Shown here piece after piece: positions 8,204 through 17,128 of a stretch of DNA of 64,000 nucleotides; positions within the stretch are counted from its first letter, which is position 1; each line of letters opens with the position of its first letter. The DNA is taken from NCBI GenBank assembly GCA_020635455.1, contig JACJZT010000009.1, positions 1 to 64,000 of the forward strand, in the 5' to 3' direction. The notes below the pieces were generated by a model. That model was not told the DNA's origin and did not search any database. It worked only from the letters and a program-made list of their open reading frames with translations. Source of the stretch: Flavobacteriales bacterium (GTDB lineage: Bacteria; Bacteroidota; Bacteroidia; NS11-12g; UBA9320). The position numbers were made by a program, and so were the translations under genes.

Positions 8204-8494
8204 ATGACAAATTTGTCTGATATAAGAGCCTTACTTCAAAGACATAAGCAAGGTCTTTCAGAAAAATACGGAGTAAGTGTTATGGCAATATTTGGATCAT
8301 ACGTCAAAGAGCAACAGAATGAAAATAGCGATATTGACATTCTTGTAGATTTCAATAAACCAATTGGAATTGAATTTATAGACTTGGCAAATGAATTAGA
8401 AGTTATTCTACAAAATAAAGTTGATCTGGTTTCAAAAAATGGAATTAAACCTCAGTATTTAAAGTACATTGAACCTGATTTAACGTATGTCTGA
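8204..8494 (+). CDS. mntA: MntA-type minimal nucleotidyltransferase antitoxin
   Basis: A 96-residue minimal nucleotidyltransferase. The family signature GS-x10-DxD is exact: GSYVKEQQNENSDID around residues 30-45. It is followed by the third acidic strand (KVDLVSKNGI region). In the HepT-MntA toxin-antitoxin system this protein neutralises the HEPN toxin by adding AMP groups to a tyrosine beside its RNase motif. Its stop codon overlaps the start of the downstream HEPN gene by 8 bp, so the two are translationally coupled. The start is fixed by a promoter box 4 nt upstream. The pair sits in an accessory-looking region. Confidence 0.9.
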   Translation: MTNLSDIRALLQRHKQGLSEKYGVSVMAIFGSYVKEQQNENSDIDILVDFNKPIGIEFIDLANELEVILQNKVDLVSKNGIKPQYLKYIEPDLTYV

Positions 8495-8828
8495 CAGAGA
8501 ACCTAAGCTCTTACTGTGTGATATTCTAGAATCAATTGAAAAGATCAGGATTTACACATCAGGGTTTTCTTTTCATGACTTTTTAAATGATCCCAAAACT
8601 TGCGATGCAGTAATAAGGAATTTTGAAATTATTGGAGAGGCGGCAAATAGACTGCCTGAGGAAATTAAAGAAAAGTATCCAAAAATCAATTGGTTTAGAA
8701 TACGAGGGTTTAGAAACAGGATTGTTCATGATTACATGGGAATAGATTACAACATTGTTTGGTTAATAATCGAAAACGATTTAGAATCTCTTTTTAGCGA
8801 AATATATAAAGTCGTAAATTCTGAATAA
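8487..8828 (+). CDS. hepT: HepT-type HEPN ribonuclease toxin (DUF86)
   Basis: A 113-residue all-alpha HEPN-domain protein of the HepT/DUF86 family. The catalytic RNase motif with the modified tyrosine, R-x4-H-x-Y, is exact in RNRIVHDY (about residues 75-82), so the toxin looks intact. Members cut RNA as dimers, and the partner nucleotidyltransferase inactivates them by AMPylation of that tyrosine. The gene starts inside the last codons of mntA. No RBS is visible beyond coupling. The main uncertainty is whether the pair is active as a toxin here. Confidence 0.9.
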   Translation: MSDREPKLLLCDILESIEKIRIYTSGFSFHDFLNDPKTCDAVIRNFEIIGEAANRLPEEIKEKYPKINWFRIRGFRNRIVHDYMGIDYNIVWLIIENDLESLFSEIYKVVNSE

Positions 8829-9207
8829 AAAAATCGACATAACATCTTGACCTTAAAGTCTTCAACAGAAAACTCTTAGTTTAATTAATCAAATATCTCA
8901 TTAAGTTGTTCTTCAATAACATTGCTCTTTTTTTGCGAAGATGATTTATTACGTATTTTAATTTTGATAGAAAATTTTCTCTGCGGAAAAGCAAAATTTT
9001 TGAAGAATTATTCCACCTGGTTTTCTCAAATTCCTGACTCGGAATAACTATCAGACCAAGCACTCTTTACCCCTTTTTATTATTACTTTTGATCAATAAG
9101 AACTTTGATACCCATAATAGCTTGGTAAAATCTAGTGGTTTAAAACCCAAAGAAACCTTTAAATTCTTCATTACCGATAAGCCTTGTCCCATTTCGTTCA
9201 TTGGGTG
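8829..9207. other. AT-rich non-coding stretch between hepT and kdsA
   Basis: About 380 bp. A minus-strand frame of 60 codons exists (8881-9063), but its product is low-complexity and unlike any family, with no promoter box. A plus-strand extension of kdsA upstream to 9089 is also open, but it reads as non-coding. I see no RNA gene or repeat here. Confidence 0.5.
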
Positions 9208-9215
9208 TATCTTTG
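9208..9215 (+). promoter_or_regulatory. TAnnTTTG promoter of kdsA
   Basis: TATCTTTG ends 5 nt before the ATG at 9221. A TTG at 9184-9186 lies 21 bp upstream. It shows that the reading frame extension back to 9089 is not translated. Confidence 0.65.
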
Positions 9216-9220
9216 CAACA

Positions 9221-10042
9221 ATGGATAAGCAACATACCCTGAATCAGGTACTTGATCCCGGCATCAATCCGGAAGTTTTTTTTATTCTGGCAGGCCCTTG
9301 TGCCATCGAAGGCGAACAAATGGCCATGGATATCGCCGGAAGCATTCATGAAATATCTGTAAGATTGAACCTTCCTTTTATTTTCAAAGGATCCTACAGA
9401 AAGGCAAACCGAACCAGCTTATCATCGTTTACAGGGATTGGCGATCTTAAAGCACTTGAGATCCTTCAAAAGGTTGGTAAAGAATTCAATGTACCGGTAG
9501 TTACCGATATTCATGAAAGTCATGAAGCTGAAATGGCCGCAGAGTATGTGGATGTTTTGCAAATTCCTGCTTTTTTATTCCGACAAACCGATTTGCTGGT
9601 TGCAGCTGCTAAAACGAATAAGGTCGTAAACATTAAGAAAGGGCAATTTGCCGCAGCCAATGCCATGAAGTTTGCCATGCAAAAGGTTCTTGACAGCGGA
9701 AATTCTAAGGTTCTGTTAACCGACCGGGGCAATATGTACGGATACAACGATCTGATCGTGGACATGCGCAACATACCAGAAATGAAAAGTATGGGAGCTC
9801 CGGTAATTATGGACATTACCCATAGTTTGCAACAACCCAATCAGGGCAGCGGAGTTACGGGAGGAAAGCCTGAATTGATTGAAACCATCGCTAAAGCTGC
9901 CATAGCAGTAGGAGCGGATGGCTTGTTTGTTGAAACCCACCCTGATCCGGCAAATGCAAAAAGTGATGGGGCCAATATGCTGAACCTCAATGCACTGGAA
10001 CCTTTGTTGAATAAACTCCTGAAGATAAAAAAGGCTCTCTGA
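9221..10042 (+). CDS. kdsA: 3-deoxy-8-phosphooctulonate (KDO-8-P) synthase
   Basis: KdsA condenses phosphoenolpyruvate with arabinose 5-phosphate to make KDO 8-phosphate, the precursor of the inner-core sugar of LPS. The protein from ATG 9221 has 273 residues, the normal length; the frame is open to 9089 but a promoter box lies between. Landmarks are ILAGPCAIEG, KGSYRKANRTS, VTDIHE, LQIPAFLFRQTDLL, ITHSLQQPN and ETHPDPANAKSDGANML. The cysteine of GPC, the histidine of THS, the glutamate of VETHPDP and the late aspartate match the ligands of metal-dependent KdsA enzymes. lpxB, lptD and lptE in the same window complete a picture of normal LPS biogenesis. The next gene starts 3 bp after the stop. 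Confidence 0.96.
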   Translation: MDKQHTLNQVLDPGINPEVFFILAGPCAIEGEQMAMDIAGSIHEISVRLNLPFIFKGSYRKANRTSLSSFTGIGDLKALEILQKVGKEFNVPVVTDIHESHEAEMAAEYVDVLQIPAFLFRQTDLLVAAAKTNKVVNIKKGQFAAANAMKFAMQKVLDSGNSKVLLTDRGNMYGYNDLIVDMRNIPEMKSMGAPVIMDITHSLQQPNQGSGVTGGKPELIETIAKAAIAVGADGLFVETHPDPANAKSDGANMLNLNALEPLLNKLLKIKKAL

Positions 10043-10045
10043 TCC

Positions 10046-10723
10046 ATGAAGTTAATACATGTTCTCTGGATGTTCTTTTTTTTGAGCGTGAACCTTAAGG
10101 CTCAGGATCCCGGGAACGAATTAAAATACATTAATGGCATGGATATCTCCTCCGGATTACTTTCCGAAATTGAATCTAAGGTAAGGGTAAGTCATAGACC
10201 GATGTGGTTTTATTTTTACGTAGACAGCATTATTGATACAACCGATTACAGCTACACCGACTCTTTTTCGCACGGCCTTGTTTTTGGTCCGGTAGCTGAG
10301 AACATAGCAAACCCTATTTTGGAGCAATACCGATCGATACTTGCCGGTTTAAACTTGGGAATGTTTCTAACCAACTCGTCCAATAAAGGATCTTCAATTC
10401 AATATGATTTATGCATTATTAAGGCTTCCGACAAATTTGAAGGTATACGAAAAATGGGTACTGCCGGGCCGGATATGGATATCAAGACCGACGACATTAT
10501 TGAAGTGCTGAAAAAATGGGATGAAGAGTTTGGAATTCAGATAAACATCATTGAGAGCAATTCGCTTACTTTAAGTTTTAATAAATTGCCTTCCGACCTG
10601 AATGCCTTTGGTCAATTTTTGCAAACCTTTTGCTACCTGCCAATGGATGAGGTTTACGGAGGGGACCTGAAAAATTTTGAAAAAGAATTTCAAAAAACCC
10701 AGACCTTAAACCTTTACTGGTAA
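10046..10723 (+). CDS. Secreted protein of unknown function, possibly DUF4253-like
   Basis: 225 residues with a signal peptide (about 1-19, ending LKAQ). The C-terminal half has the flow of DUF4253 proteins: an EVLKKWDEEFGI segment, a predicted strand pair and a late QFLQTFCYLPMDEVYGGD segment in the place of the family's CPD block. That resemblance is weak and was judged by eye. The middle is aromatic-rich. The gene starts 3 bp after kdsA and is followed 28 bp later by the PhoD-like gene, so all three may be one transcript. No biochemical role can be given. Confidence 0.7.
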   Translation: MKLIHVLWMFFFLSVNLKAQDPGNELKYINGMDISSGLLSEIESKVRVSHRPMWFYFYVDSIIDTTDYSYTDSFSHGLVFGPVAENIANPILEQYRSILAGLNLGMFLTNSSNKGSSIQYDLCIIKASDKFEGIRKMGTAGPDMDIKTDDIIEVLKKWDEEFGIQINIIESNSLTLSFNKLPSDLNAFGQFLQTFCYLPMDEVYGGDLKNFEKEFQKTQTLNLYW

Positions 10724-10751
10724 AGTACTAAACCTTTTAAAAAATAAAGCC

Positions 10752-12089
10752 ATGAAGAACATCTCCATTATTGCGATCTTATTTTCCTTGTTGGTTAAAT
10801 CAAACCCATTGGCCGCCCAAAAAATCGACCCCTTTAAGCCTGTAATAATGCTTGCCCATGTTGATTTTCGGGAAGCCGGTATCTGGGTGATGAGCCATAC
10901 GGATAAAGGCAAACTGGAATACTGGGATATGGAAGATCCCATCGTTAAAAAAATAGTGGAAATTACTCCTTTCAAAGCAAATGAGAGGTATATCTATGTT
11001 TTTACCACGGGTGTATTAGAGCCCGGGAAAAAATACGGATATCAATATTTTGACCCCTCCGATAAGAACCGGAAAGATCAACCTTATCTTACCTTTAAAA
11101 CACCCGAACTTTGGAAATGGAGAAAACCCGCCCCTGATTTTTCCATAGCCTTTGGAAGTTGTAATTATGTAAATGAGACACGTTTCGACCGGCCCGGAAA
11201 AGCATACGGAGACACGGCAACCGATATTTTCAATTCTATCGTGAAGCAAAACCCGGATCTTATGATCTGGCTTGGTGACAATACCTACCTGCGCGAACCG
11301 GATTGGGGCAGCAAAGCAGGGATTTATGAAAGATACATCCATACTCGTACTCAAGCCAATTTGCAGAAACTACTTCAGCATTGTCCGAATTATGCAATTT
11401 GGGACGATCACGATTTTGGCCCGAATGATGCTGATGGTTCGTTTTACAATAAGGACCTGACTTTAAATGCTTTCCAGGATTTCTGGCCAAATAACAATTC
11501 CACGATCAACGGAGTGAATGGCATTACCACTGCTTTTGATTATGGCGATGCACATTTTTATTTGCTTGACGATCGTTATAACCGCACTCCTGATTTTTGC
11601 GATTCTTGCAAGGAAGAGACCATTCTGGGACAGGAACAGTTGAGTTGGCTAAAAATGACATTGAAATCTGCAAGTTCTTCCGAGTTTAAGATCGTATGTT
11701 TAGGAGGGCAGTTCTTAAACAATTACAAAACTTACGAATGCTATTCGAACTGGGAACACGAGCGGGCTGAAATCATAGAGTTCATAAATGAACATAAGAT
11801 CAAAAATGTAATATTCCTGACCGGAGACCGTCATTTCAGTGAGCTAAGTATGCTTAAAACACAAAAGGGAATCCGCATTTTAGATTTCACGGTTTCTCCT
11901 CTTTCTTCGGGAGTTTATAAAGATTCGAAAGAAATAAATGACCTGGCACTTAAAGGAAGTCATTACGATGAAAACAGGAATTTTGGCACCCTGAGTTTTA
12001 AGGGTACCGGAAAAGAGAGAGCCTTTACTTTCAGGCTATTCGACAAATTCGGAAAAGAAGTTTATCAATATTCATTCATCAGAGAATAA
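10752..12089 (+). CDS. PhoD-like alkaline phosphatase family protein
   Basis: A secreted metallophosphoesterase of 445 residues with a signal peptide (about 1-23, ending LAAQ). An N-terminal fibronectin-like domain (about 25-120) precedes the PhoD catalytic domain. Metal-site motifs are AFGSCNY, WLGDNTYLRE, WDDHDFGPNDADG and TGDRHFSEL. PhoD enzymes hydrolyse phosphomono- and diesters, usually with calcium and iron, outside the cytoplasmic membrane. The substrate here is unknown. The stop codon is only 3 bp from the stop of the convergent glycosyltransferase gene, leaving no room for a separate terminator. Confidence 0.9.
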   Translation: MKNISIIAILFSLLVKSNPLAAQKIDPFKPVIMLAHVDFREAGIWVMSHTDKGKLEYWDMEDPIVKKIVEITPFKANERYIYVFTTGVLEPGKKYGYQYFDPSDKNRKDQPYLTFKTPELWKWRKPAPDFSIAFGSCNYVNETRFDRPGKAYGDTATDIFNSIVKQNPDLMIWLGDNTYLREPDWGSKAGIYERYIHTRTQANLQKLLQHCPNYAIWDDHDFGPNDADGSFYNKDLTLNAFQDFWPNNNSTINGVNGITTAFDYGDAHFYLLDDRYNRTPDFCDSCKEETILGQEQLSWLKMTLKSASSSEFKIVCLGGQFLNNYKTYECYSNWEHERAEIIEFINEHKIKNVIFLTGDRHFSELSMLKTQKGIRILDFTVSPLSSGVYKDSKEINDLALKGSHYDENRNFGTLSFKGTGKERAFTFRLFDKFGKEVYQYSFIRE

Positions 12090-12092
12090 GAG

Positions 12093-13535
12093 CTAATTTT
12101 CCTTTCGAATAAGTTGATAAGTGCGAGTATATTTTCCCGAAGCGATCAGCGTATATCCGGGATTTGCTTCCAGTTCACGATTGATCACGACCAAATACCG
12201 GTATCCTTTATCATAAACCTCATTCATGTATTGAGAGTTTAAGGTTTGTTCTACCGAAAGACCCCATCCTTTGCGATGCGCAAAATACAAATATTGTGGC
12301 CCAGTGCTTCCGGCAAGTGCAATTTTGATCCCTTTAGGTACCGATTGGTTGATCTCACGTTCAAGTTCTAATTTGAACAACTCGGATCCCGGATTGAAAA
12401 AATCATGTTGCTGATTAGCGACCGATTCAAAGGAGATGAGGACAAGAGCAAGAGAATATAATTTTTCAGGAAGTTCATCCAGGCCAATGGCGGCAATTAT
12501 ACTCATTACAGGAACAAAAGGAATGATGTAGTAACTGTGCAATGCAAACACATCACCGGTTTTAATGATAAATACCATAAATATCACAAAGCCTGAAATC
12601 AATATGGAAGCAGCCGCAAGGATCTTTTTCTTAAAAGTAAAATAAATGCCTGTGAGAAAAAACATAAAGGCCAGAAATCCCTGAAAAGCTGAAAAATAAA
12701 AACGTTCAGCAGCCATTGAAAGATGCTCCCGGAATTTTGCAAAGCCCGTAGATAAACTCTCAGGAAAATACAATTGATAACCATATTCAGAGAGTAAAAA
12801 TTTCCCCCAAACAAAATACCACCAGAACATCACCGATAAACTAATCGCCGAAACTGCAAGGATGGAAATTTTGGTGACCGGCTTATTGTCTTTTTGAAAA
12901 ATAAAAAATGGCAAAAATGCAAAACTGTACAATACCGGGATCTTCGATAAAAGTGCTAAACAGGATAAAGATCCGAATAAGATCAGGCGGTATCCTTTTT
13001 GATGGATTTGATATAAAATAAGGTTGTAAAAGGCAATTATCATAAGGGCCATACTAAAAACATCCGGCATCGATTTCCGGCTAAACGAAAACCAAATGGA
13101 AACCATCAGAAGTATGGTGGCAGCAAAAGAGATCCTTTCAGAAAAATAGAATTTTAAAGACTTATAGAAAAACCAGCCTGCAAGGGATGAAAAGATCAGA
13201 TTGATCAATCGTCCATACCAGTGATCGTATCCAAATACCGTTGAAATAAGATATACCAGATAATTAAAGACCGGAAATTCGGATGCAATGATTCCCGTTT
13301 CATGCCTGCCACCATTATCTACTCTCGGAAATAAAGGGTTGTTATCGGTTTCAAGCAGGTTTCTGCTGATCATATTCGTGAGACATTGCCTCCAATCATG
13401 GCTATTTTCAAGTGGCGCATTTGTAATGCCGGTCAATCGAATTAAAAAGAAAAACAGTATCCAGAACCTAATGTCATTAAGGATAGCCTTTATAGAGTTG
13501 TTAGTCAAGGATGAAAGATTTAGGATGGAATTCAA
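12093..13535 (-). CDS. GT-C family glycosyltransferase, integral membrane (GT39/ArnT-like)
   Basis: A polytopic membrane protein of about 480 residues with roughly ten predicted helices. An early loop contains ENSHDWRQ (about residues 43-50), in the position of the catalytic acidic residue of polyprenyl-phosphate-sugar-dependent GT-C enzymes of the ArnT/PMT type. The C-terminal soluble tail is short. Such enzymes add sugars to lipids or proteins at the outer face of the inner membrane; the acceptor is unknown. The called start is a TTG that coincides with the end of a TAATTTTG promoter-like box (13533-13540). If that box is real, the true start may be the TTG at 13508, giving 471 residues. 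Confidence 0.83.
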   Translation of the reverse strand: MNSILNLSSLTNNSIKAILNDIRFWILFFFLIRLTGITNAPLENSHDWRQCLTNMISRNLLETDNNPLFPRVDNGGRHETGIIASEFPVFNYLVYLISTVFGYDHWYGRLINLIFSSLAGWFFYKSLKFYFSERISFAATILLMVSIWFSFSRKSMPDVFSMALMIIAFYNLILYQIHQKGYRLILFGSLSCLALLSKIPVLYSFAFLPFFIFQKDNKPVTKISILAVSAISLSVMFWWYFVWGKFLLSEYGYQLYFPESLSTGFAKFREHLSMAAERFYFSAFQGFLAFMFFLTGIYFTFKKKILAAASILISGFVIFMVFIIKTGDVFALHSYYIIPFVPVMSIIAAIGLDELPEKLYSLALVLISFESVANQQHDFFNPGSELFKLELEREINQSVPKGIKIALAGSTGPQYLYFAHRKGWGLSVEQTLNSQYMNEVYDKGYRYLVVINRELEANPGYTLIASGKYTRTYQLIRKEN

Positions 13536-13646
13536 AATTAAACGAATAATGCATACTCTGTTTAAGAAGCTTTAAACAAATGCATAACAATATTTTCTGT
13601 ATACAGTATGTTATTAAGTTACCTGATAATCCATTTAAATTAAACG

Positions 13647-13654
13647 TAGGTTTG
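13647..13654 (+). promoter_or_regulatory. TAnnTTTG box upstream of the PBP gene
   Basis: TAGGTTTG, 18 nt before the ATG at 13673. No matching TTG is seen at -33, so the promoter is only moderately supported. Confidence 0.45.
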
Positions 13655-13672
13655 TAGAACGATTACTAAGCA

Positions 13673-15952
13673 ATGCAACTGTTTAAGACCATAAAATCTG
13701 CATTATCCGACCCGTCCAATTACCAGACCCTTTCCAAAAGAATGTGGCGATTTTTCTTTATTGGTCTGCTCATCTTTATTATATTTATTCTTATGGTTAA
13801 GATGGGTTTGTTTGGAAAAATGCCCGACATTGAAGAACTGGAAAACCCTAAAACAAGTCTTGCCTCTGAGGTTATCAGTTCTGATAATGTTTTAATGGGA
13901 AAATATTACATCGAGAACAGGGTTAATTGCGAATTCGATGAAATTTCTCCGAATTTAATCAATGCACTTATTGCAACCGAAGACGTCCGTTTTTACAAAC
14001 ATTCAGGTATCGACATAAAGGCTATGACCAGAGCTTTGGTTTTTTTGGGAAGCGAAGGTGGTGCCAGTACGATCACCCAACAATTGGCAAAAAATCTGTT
14101 CCACGACCGAAGTTCGTTTATTCTGGCAAGAATACTTCAGAAATTTAAGGAAATGATCATTGCCATTGAATTGGAGAAAAGATATACCAAAGACGAGATC
14201 ATCACGCTTTATTTCAATACCGTACCCTTCGGTGGAAATTCATACGGTATCAAATCGGCATCAAAGACCTTTTTTGGAAAATTACCCGGTGAGCTTAACA
14301 TACCTGAATCGGCATTGTTGGTAGGAATGTTAAAAGGAAGTACCTTATACAACCCCGTAAGAAATCCGGAGAATGCCACGAAAAGAAGAAACGTGGTCAT
14401 CAATCAGATGTTTAAGTATAAATATTTAAGCGAATCACAAACCGATTCTGCCAAAGCGACCCCACTGGAATTAAACATTTCGGTTCAAAACCAAAATGAA
14501 GGATTGGCCCCGTATTTCAGAGAATATTTAAGAGATTATCTGGCTGAATGGTGTAAAAAAAGGAATTTAAATATTTACCGCGACGGTCTGAAAATTTACA
14601 CCACCATTAACTCAAAAATGCAACAATATGCAGAACAGGCTGTCAAAAAAAGAATGCAGGCTTTACAAGCTGAATTTTTTGCTGAATGGAAAGGTAAAAA
14701 TCCCTGGAGACTTGAAAAAGAAAGCTGGAAAGAAGATCCGGATTATCTTTGGAAAAACATCAAAAAAACCAGCAGATACCGAGGACTCAAAGAAAAATAT
14801 GGAAAGAACACCGATTCGATCATGGTACACCTGCGCAAAAAGCACCGCATGTCTATATTTTCCTGGGGTGGCAATCGGGATACCCTACTAAGCACAATTG
14901 ATTCCTTGAAATACTATAAGTCGATACTTCACACCGGATTTATGAGTATGGACCCGAAAACAGGGGAGATTAAAGCCTGGGTAGGGGGAAACAGTTTCAG
15001 AGATTTTCAGTACGATCACGTAAATACTTCGGCAAACCGACAGGTAGGGTCAACCTTTAAGCCATTTGTCTATGCCTTTGCTGTAGACAATGATCTTTCT
15101 CCTTGCTATCTCGCGCCAACAGGACCGGTAACCTTCAAAATGCCGGAAGGTGGCACCTGGACTCCCAAAAATTCCGGAAAGGTGGTGGCTTCACACATGA
15201 CCTTATATCAGGGTTTAAAACAGTCGGTGAATACGGTTACAGCCCATGTGATGCAAAAAATGGGTACCAATGCCCCGGTTTCCATTCGACGCCTTGTTGG
15301 AAAAATGGGAATAGACACTGCCAAGATCCGGCCATATCCATCGATCTGTCTTGGAACCATGGACCTCTCCGTCATGGAAATGGTTGGAGCCTATGCCACT
15401 TTTGCCAATGAAGGTGAGTGGGTGGAACCTTTTTTTATAACACGCATCGAAGACAAATACGGGAACATTATTGAAGAGTTTGCACCGCGCCGACAAGAGG
15501 CTATGCGTAAACAAACCGCTTATGTTATGTGCAAGATGATGGAAGGTGTGACTTTACCCGGGGGAACGGCAGGAAGCATGAGGTATCGCTATGGTGTGCC
15601 TTACGGAATTCCGATTGCCGGAAAAACAGGAACCACACAAAACAATTCCGATGGTTGGTTTATAGGCATGACTCCAGATCTTGTTAGCGGTGCCTGGGTT
15701 GGATGTGAAGACCGTCAGGTGCATTTCAGAAGAACCGCGTTAGGACAAGGTTCGCACATGGCAATGCCGATATTTGCATATTTTATGAATGCCATTTACG
15801 GGGACCGTTCTCTCATAATAAGCAGGGGAGAATTTAAAAGACCGGATGTTGAATTCACAGTCGAACTGAATTGTGAGAATTACGAAGGATACGGTTACGA
15901 CGAAAATATGGAGCAACTTGAAAAGGAAACGATCGAGGGGGTTGATTTTTAG
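13673..15952 (+). CDS. Class A penicillin-binding protein (PBP1A-like transglycosylase/transpeptidase)
   Basis: A bifunctional peptidoglycan synthase of 759 residues. One N-terminal membrane helix (about 27-43) precedes a GT51 transglycosylase domain with EDVRFYKHSGID (103-114), GGASTITQQLAKNLF and the RKFKEM-type block. A linker then leads into the transpeptidase domain with SxxK in GSTFKPF (near 460), SxN in SVNTV, and KTG in AGKTGTTQNN (near 650). It polymerises glycan strands and cross-links stem peptides in the periplasm. The lysine-rich insert at about 325-405 between the two domains is typical of Bacteroidota members. The gene is monocistronic and converges on a minus-strand gene 40 bp downstream. 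Confidence 0.96.
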   Translation: MQLFKTIKSALSDPSNYQTLSKRMWRFFFIGLLIFIIFILMVKMGLFGKMPDIEELENPKTSLASEVISSDNVLMGKYYIENRVNCEFDEISPNLINALIATEDVRFYKHSGIDIKAMTRALVFLGSEGGASTITQQLAKNLFHDRSSFILARILQKFKEMIIAIELEKRYTKDEIITLYFNTVPFGGNSYGIKSASKTFFGKLPGELNIPESALLVGMLKGSTLYNPVRNPENATKRRNVVINQMFKYKYLSESQTDSAKATPLELNISVQNQNEGLAPYFREYLRDYLAEWCKKRNLNIYRDGLKIYTTINSKMQQYAEQAVKKRMQALQAEFFAEWKGKNPWRLEKESWKEDPDYLWKNIKKTSRYRGLKEKYGKNTDSIMVHLRKKHRMSIFSWGGNRDTLLSTIDSLKYYKSILHTGFMSMDPKTGEIKAWVGGNSFRDFQYDHVNTSANRQVGSTFKPFVYAFAVDNDLSPCYLAPTGPVTFKMPEGGTWTPKNSGKVVASHMTLYQGLKQSVNTVTAHVMQKMGTNAPVSIRRLVGKMGIDTAKIRPYPSICLGTMDLSVMEMVGAYATFANEGEWVEPFFITRIEDKYGNIIEEFAPRRQEAMRKQTAYVMCKMMEGVTLPGGTAGSMRYRYGVPYGIPIAGKTGTTQNNSDGWFIGMTPDLVSGAWVGCEDRQVHFRRTALGQGSHMAMPIFAYFMNAIYGDRSLIISRGEFKRPDVEFTVELNCENYEGYGYDENMEQLEKETIEGVDF

Positions 15953-15965
15953 ATCAATGTATCCT

Positions 15966-15990
15966 CTTTGCTTCCGTATGCGGAAAGAAA
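15966..15990. terminator. Weak hairpin between convergent genes
   Basis: TTCCG (15972-15976) pairs with CGGAA (15981-15985). Flanking TTT and AAA can extend the stem with small bulges. It lies in the 40-bp gap between the convergent PBP and GldM-C-like genes, so it could end transcription from both sides. Low strength. Confidence 0.3.
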
Positions 15991-15992
15991 TC

Positions 15993-16976
15993 TCATTCTG
16001 AGAGTTTAATTACCACCGGATTGCATTTTCCTGAATTTCCATCAGGCATAAGGTAACGAATGTTGTCAAATATGATCTTGTCTCCGGGTAATAAGATTGT
16101 TTTAAAGTGCTCCCTTATTTGTTCAGAAAATAAATTTCCATTCACCCTTAAAAAACTTGCATGGCCACGTCTGGGCACCAAAGCTATCTCGTAACTCAGG
16201 ATCTTTCCCGCTTTTTGCTCGTCTTCAAGACTTATTGAATTTGTGTTTAAAATGTATTCAACGGTGTAGGAAGCTTCATGCTTAAATTCCTTTAACTCAG
16301 GTTTCCCGGAATTTGCAATCGTTAACAATAGCATTCCGGAAGAAACGGATGTGCCTTCCTTCGATTTCACAAGAACATGATGAAACACAATTTGATCACC
16401 GGATTTCAGCTGTCTTACCTTGTTTTTAATTTCTTCCGTGATCTTATCCGATCGGATGGTCTCAGATTTTTTTTCCAAATAATCTGAAACGATATCGAAT
16501 TCAAAGGAGATCAATTCTGTTGGATCGGAAATAATTAATGGTTTTATTTTAGTTGGGCTCACATCCGGCTTTGCGAAACCTAAGAACTGTTCAACACTTA
16601 TCTGGTCACCCGAATGAAATTCCCCAAGATGCGTTTCAAATTTATTTTTTACGGCAACATAAAAAGTATCGGATCCTAATGAAATATTTCCCTGTTCGCT
16701 TTTAAGCAAAACCTCTAATGCGATGGCATCTCCCGATTCACAATTACTTGCAAATACCTGATACACTCCATACTTGCCTTTTAAAATACCTCTTCCCGAA
16801 ATGGAGAGTAATACCTTAGAAGGATCAGTTCCTTCGATGCTTACTTCTACCGGGTTGAACTCGTCTTTGAAAAAATATTTTCCATTATCGTTTAGAATGG
16901 TAAATTTCTGAGCCATTGCGTTAAAGGTGGCAAAGAGCAGAACAAAAGCCGGTATTAGTGAAATAATTCGCCTCAT
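15993..16976 (-). CDS. Secreted protein with GldM C-terminal-like domains
   Basis: 327 residues with a signal peptide (about 1-22, ending AMAQ). Three related beta-rich segments can be traced, with recurring phrases such as GDAIALEVLLKSEQG, SGDQIVFHHVLVKSKEG and PGDKIIFDNIRYLMPDG. They resemble the GldM C-terminal Ig-like domain (an early NPVEVSIEGTDPSKVLLSISG segment resembles the GldM beta domain). GldM itself spans the periplasm in the T9SS motor; this protein has no GldM transmembrane helix and must be a separate secreted protein. Its role is unknown. The assignment is by resemblance only. It has its own TAAATTTG promoter box. Confidence 0.6.
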   Translation of the reverse strand: MRRIISLIPAFVLLFATFNAMAQKFTILNDNGKYFFKDEFNPVEVSIEGTDPSKVLLSISGRGILKGKYGVYQVFASNCESGDAIALEVLLKSEQGNISLGSDTFYVAVKNKFETHLGEFHSGDQISVEQFLGFAKPDVSPTKIKPLIISDPTELISFEFDIVSDYLEKKSETIRSDKITEEIKNKVRQLKSGDQIVFHHVLVKSKEGTSVSSGMLLLTIANSGKPELKEFKHEASYTVEYILNTNSISLEDEQKAGKILSYEIALVPRRGHASFLRVNGNLFSEQIREHFKTILLPGDKIIFDNIRYLMPDGNSGKCNPVVIKLSE

Positions 16977-16994
16977 TTTTTAGGATTGTTTAAA

Positions 16995-17002
16995 CAAATT
17001 TA
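16995..17002 (-). promoter_or_regulatory. TAnnTTTG box of the GldM-C-like gene
   Basis: TAAATTTG on the minus strand, 18 nt upstream of the ATG at 16976. Confidence 0.5.
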
Positions 17003-17128
17003 GGTAATTTAGTATTATTTAAATAATTAATTAACAGAGCGTTAAAGTATTGGCTATACTGCGATGGTTGATGAATTGGATCTCCTCAATCTTTCCTTCC
17101 GGCACTAAAGAAACCGCTCGATTTAAGC

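Noticed and set aside
8881..9063. Possible 60-residue minus-strand gene
   Set aside because: Low-complexity sequence with no promoter box, no neighbour overlap and no family resemblance.
9089..9220. N-terminal extension of KdsA by 44 residues
   Set aside because: A promoter box lies at 9208-9215 inside the extension, and the ATG at 9221 gives the normal KdsA length.
15993..16976. GldM itself
   Set aside because: The protein lacks the N-terminal membrane helix of GldM and no gldK, gldL or gldN gene is adjacent.
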